From the NCBI GenBank assembly GCA_029959365.1, contig JASCOA010000026.1, positions 1 to 33,531 on the forward strand: DNA of 33,531 bases. The letters run 5' to 3'. A model generated the notes under the pieces. The model saw only the letters and a program-made list of their open reading frames with translations, did not search any database and was not told where the DNA came from. Positions 31,902-33,531 of this stretch are shown here, one piece after another. The translations under genes were made by a program, and so were the position numbers. Every line of letters begins with the position of its first letter. The first letter of the stretch is position 1. The stretch is from Microbacteriaceae bacterium PS02343 (GTDB lineage: Bacteria; Actinomycetota; Actinomycetes; Actinomycetales; Microbacteriaceae).

Positions 31902-33531
31902 CAGAAGGCTCCCAGCGAGTTGACGCGCAGGCGCTCCACGAGCGCCATGACGAGCACGGTGATGGCGGCCAGCACCACGGAGGCCGCGATGGCCATGCCG
32001 AGGTGCTCGCCGCCCGGGCGGGCGAGCAGCCGCACGATGACGACGGGCAGCGTGGGACCGTCGGGGCGCGCGAGGAAGGTGGTGGCGCCGAACTCGCCGA
32101 GCGAGACCGCGCCGGCGAGACCGGCGGCGGCGAGCGCGGGGCGCGCACCGATGGCCAGGTCGACGCCGAGCAGCACCCGCCAGGGCGGGGCGCCGAGCGC
32201 CGCGGCGGCCTCGCGCAGCCGCGGGTCGATGCCGCGCAGCACCGGCAGCACGGTGCGCAGCACGAGCGGCAGCGCGACGAGCGCGTGGGCGATGGGGATG
32301 AGCAGCGGCGAGTCGCGCAGGTCGAACGGCGGCTGGTCGAGCGCGATGAGGAAGCCGAAGCCGACCGTGACGGCGGAGACGCCGAGCGGCAGCATGAGCG
32401 CGCCGTCGAGCACCGCGAGCAGCCGCCGTCCGGCTGCGGATCGGGGGCGGCGAGCGAGCACGAGCGCCGCGCAGAGCGCGAGCGGCACCGCGATGAGCAC
32501 GGCCTGCCCGGCGGTGGCCAGAGAGGTCAGCACCGCCTGCCAGACCGGCGCGGGCATGACGTCGTTGTCGCCGCCGAGCGCCAGGTAGTTGCCGAGGCTC
32601 CAGCCGTCGAGAGTGCGCAGCGAGCGCACCACGAGCGTGCCGATCGGCAGGAGCAGCAGCGCCGCGACGACGACGGTCGCGAGGATCACCGGGGCGTCGC
32701 GCCGCCGCGGGGCTCGGGCGGCGTGGGCCACCCGGCGCTGCGCCGTGTCGCCGGCGGCTCGGGCGCGCGCCGCCACTGAGAGGGCGAGCACCACGACGAG
32801 CAGCTGCAGGATCGAGAGCACCGCGGCGCCCTGCAGGTCGAGGAACTGCGTGGTGAGCACGTAGATCTCGGTCTCGATCGTGCCGGTGCCGGGGCCGCCG
32901 AGCACCAGCACGACCCCGAAGGCGGTGGCGCAGAAGAGGAACACGACCGCGGCCGCCGAGACGAGCGAGGGCGCGAGCCGCGGCAGGGAGACGTCGAGGA
33001 AGGCGCGGGCCCGGGAGGCGCCGAGCGCCCGGGCGGCCTCCTCGGCGCGCGGGTCGAGGCCCTCCCAGGCGCCGCCGACGGTGCGCACGACGACCGCGAT
33101 GTTGAAGAAGACGAGGGCGCAGAGGATGGCGGCGACCGATCCGTCCCAGCCGAGCGCTCCCAGGGGTCCGCCGTCGCGGAAGAGGATGCGGAAGGCGATG
33201 CCCACGACCACCGTCGGCAGCACGAAGGGCACGATCACGAGCGCGCGCAGCACGCCGCGACCGCGGAAGCGCAGCCGGTACAGCACGAAGGCGGCCGGCA
33301 TCGCGAGCACGGCGGTGATCGCGGTCGCCGCGGCGGCCTGTCCGAGCGTGAGCCCGATCAGCCGCAGCGTGCGCTCGCGCAGCAGCGCGTCGAGCGCGCC
33401 CGCGAGGTCGAGCCGCCCCTCGGGCAGCAGGCCGAGCCCGAGCATGCGCAGCACCGGCCAGCCGAGGAAGGCGGCGATGAAGGCGACGGGCACGGCCGCC
33501 CCGAGCGCGATCGCGAGGATCGCGCCCGGGG
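31901..33531 (-). CDS. ABC transporter permease, duplicated two-domain type (ThiP-like), partial
   Basis: A fused permease with two copies of the BPD_transp domain, each with an EAA loop (EEAARALGASRARAFLDVSLPRL and REAAAALGAPPWRVLLGVDLAIG), about 12 hydrophobic segments, and the arrangement of thiamine (ThiP), iron(III) or sulfate permeases with internal duplication. The frame is open to the window edge at 33531; a GTG at 33493 could start it, but the sequence upstream reads as continuing hydrophobic residues (AILAIALGAA), so the gene is truncated at its 5' end. ThiP is the best match by organisation; an iron-type permease is possible. Confidence 0.85.
   Translation of the reverse strand, partial: PGAILAIALGAAVPVAFIAAFLGWPVLRMLGLGLLPEGRLDLAGALDALLRERTLRLIGLTLGQAAAATAITAVLAMPAAFVLYRLRFRGRGVLRALVIVPFVLPTVVVGIAFRILFRDGGPLGALGWDGSVAAILCALVFFNIAVVVRTVGGAWEGLDPRAEEAARALGASRARAFLDVSLPRLAPSLVSAAAVVFLFCATAFGVVLVLGGPGTGTIETEIYVLTTQFLDLQGAAVLSILQLLVVVLALSVAARARAAGDTAQRRVAHAARAPRRRDAPVILATVVVAALLLLPIGTLVVRSLRTLDGWSLGNYLALGGDNDVMPAPVWQAVLTSLATAGQAVLIAVPLALCAALVLARRPRSAAGRRLLAVLDGALMLPLGVSAVTVGFGFLIALDQPPFDLRDSPLLIPIAHALVALPLVLRTVLPVLRGIDPRLREAAAALGAPPWRVLLGVDLAIGARPALAAAGLAGAVSLGEFGATTFLARPDGPTLPVVIVRLLARPGGEHLGMAIAASVVLAAITVLVMALVERLRVNSLGAF

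Overview
The window looks like a chromosomal contig from a high-GC actinobacterium, most likely of the family Microbacteriaceae. The signs are very GC-rich codon use, gene families typical of that group (DUF6264, DUF4245, DUF2017, SCO4848-like and DUF2510 proteins, F420-dependent glucose-6-phosphate dehydrogenase), frequent leaderless promoters of the form TANNNT, 6-7 nt, start codon, and a strongly over-represented GCGGATGC/GCATCCGC word. No mobile element, phage gene or CRISPR array is visible. The first ~80 bases are a G/C homopolymer edge and are probably not trustworthy sequence.

Bases 83-13214 hold the accessory, metabolic part. A leftward operon encodes a ribose-type sugar importer (DUF2291 protein, double ATPase, permease, binding lipoprotein). 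A 167-bp divergent control region with two palindromes separates it from a rightward operon: short-chain dehydrogenase, a protein with the hallmarks of D-apionate lactonase, a FucU/RbsD-type mutarotase and a FadR-type regulator. Class II fructose-bisphosphate aldolase and a DUF6264 membrane protein follow and are probably housekeeping. Convergent to them, a leftward unit encodes an L-threonate-dehydrogenase-like enzyme and a long DUF1537 sugar-acid kinase behind a second FadR-type regulator. Read together, the region suggests uptake of a branched or rare aldose (D-apiose is the best guess), oxidation to a lactone, hydrolysis to the sugar acid, then oxidation and phosphorylation. The canonical D-apiose dehydrogenase, oxidoisomerase and final C-C cleavage enzyme are not seen, so the route would be a variant or is completed elsewhere. 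The second regulator has a matched operator-like motif at its own promoter and at the kinase promoter.

Bases 13261-18727 are conserved core genes: ispH (leftward, apparently leaderless), then xseA, xseB, a DUF4245 membrane protein, a beta-carbonic anhydrase and fumC (rightward), closed by a strong hairpin. A catalytically degenerate penicillin-binding-fold protein follows. Next comes a 326-bp non-coding stretch containing a polypyrimidine tract, an inverted-repeat-bounded 109-nt element that could fold as an RNA, and three 15-bp-phased copies of GAGCGGATGCG.

Bases 20486-27339 carry an F420/NADP oxidoreductase-like gene, tRNA-Arg(TCT), a lipoprotein of lower GC3, an Lrp regulator group, a DUF2510 protein, a GDSL hydrolase, orn, tRNA-His(GTG), a VOC protein, a zincin-type metallopeptidase and a second lipoprotein. 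Bases 27457-33531 carry clpS and DUF2017, convergent on an fgd-lrgA-lrgB unit. Last is a leftward transporter operon resembling thiP-thiQ with a trailing P-loop kinase; its permease runs off the right edge.
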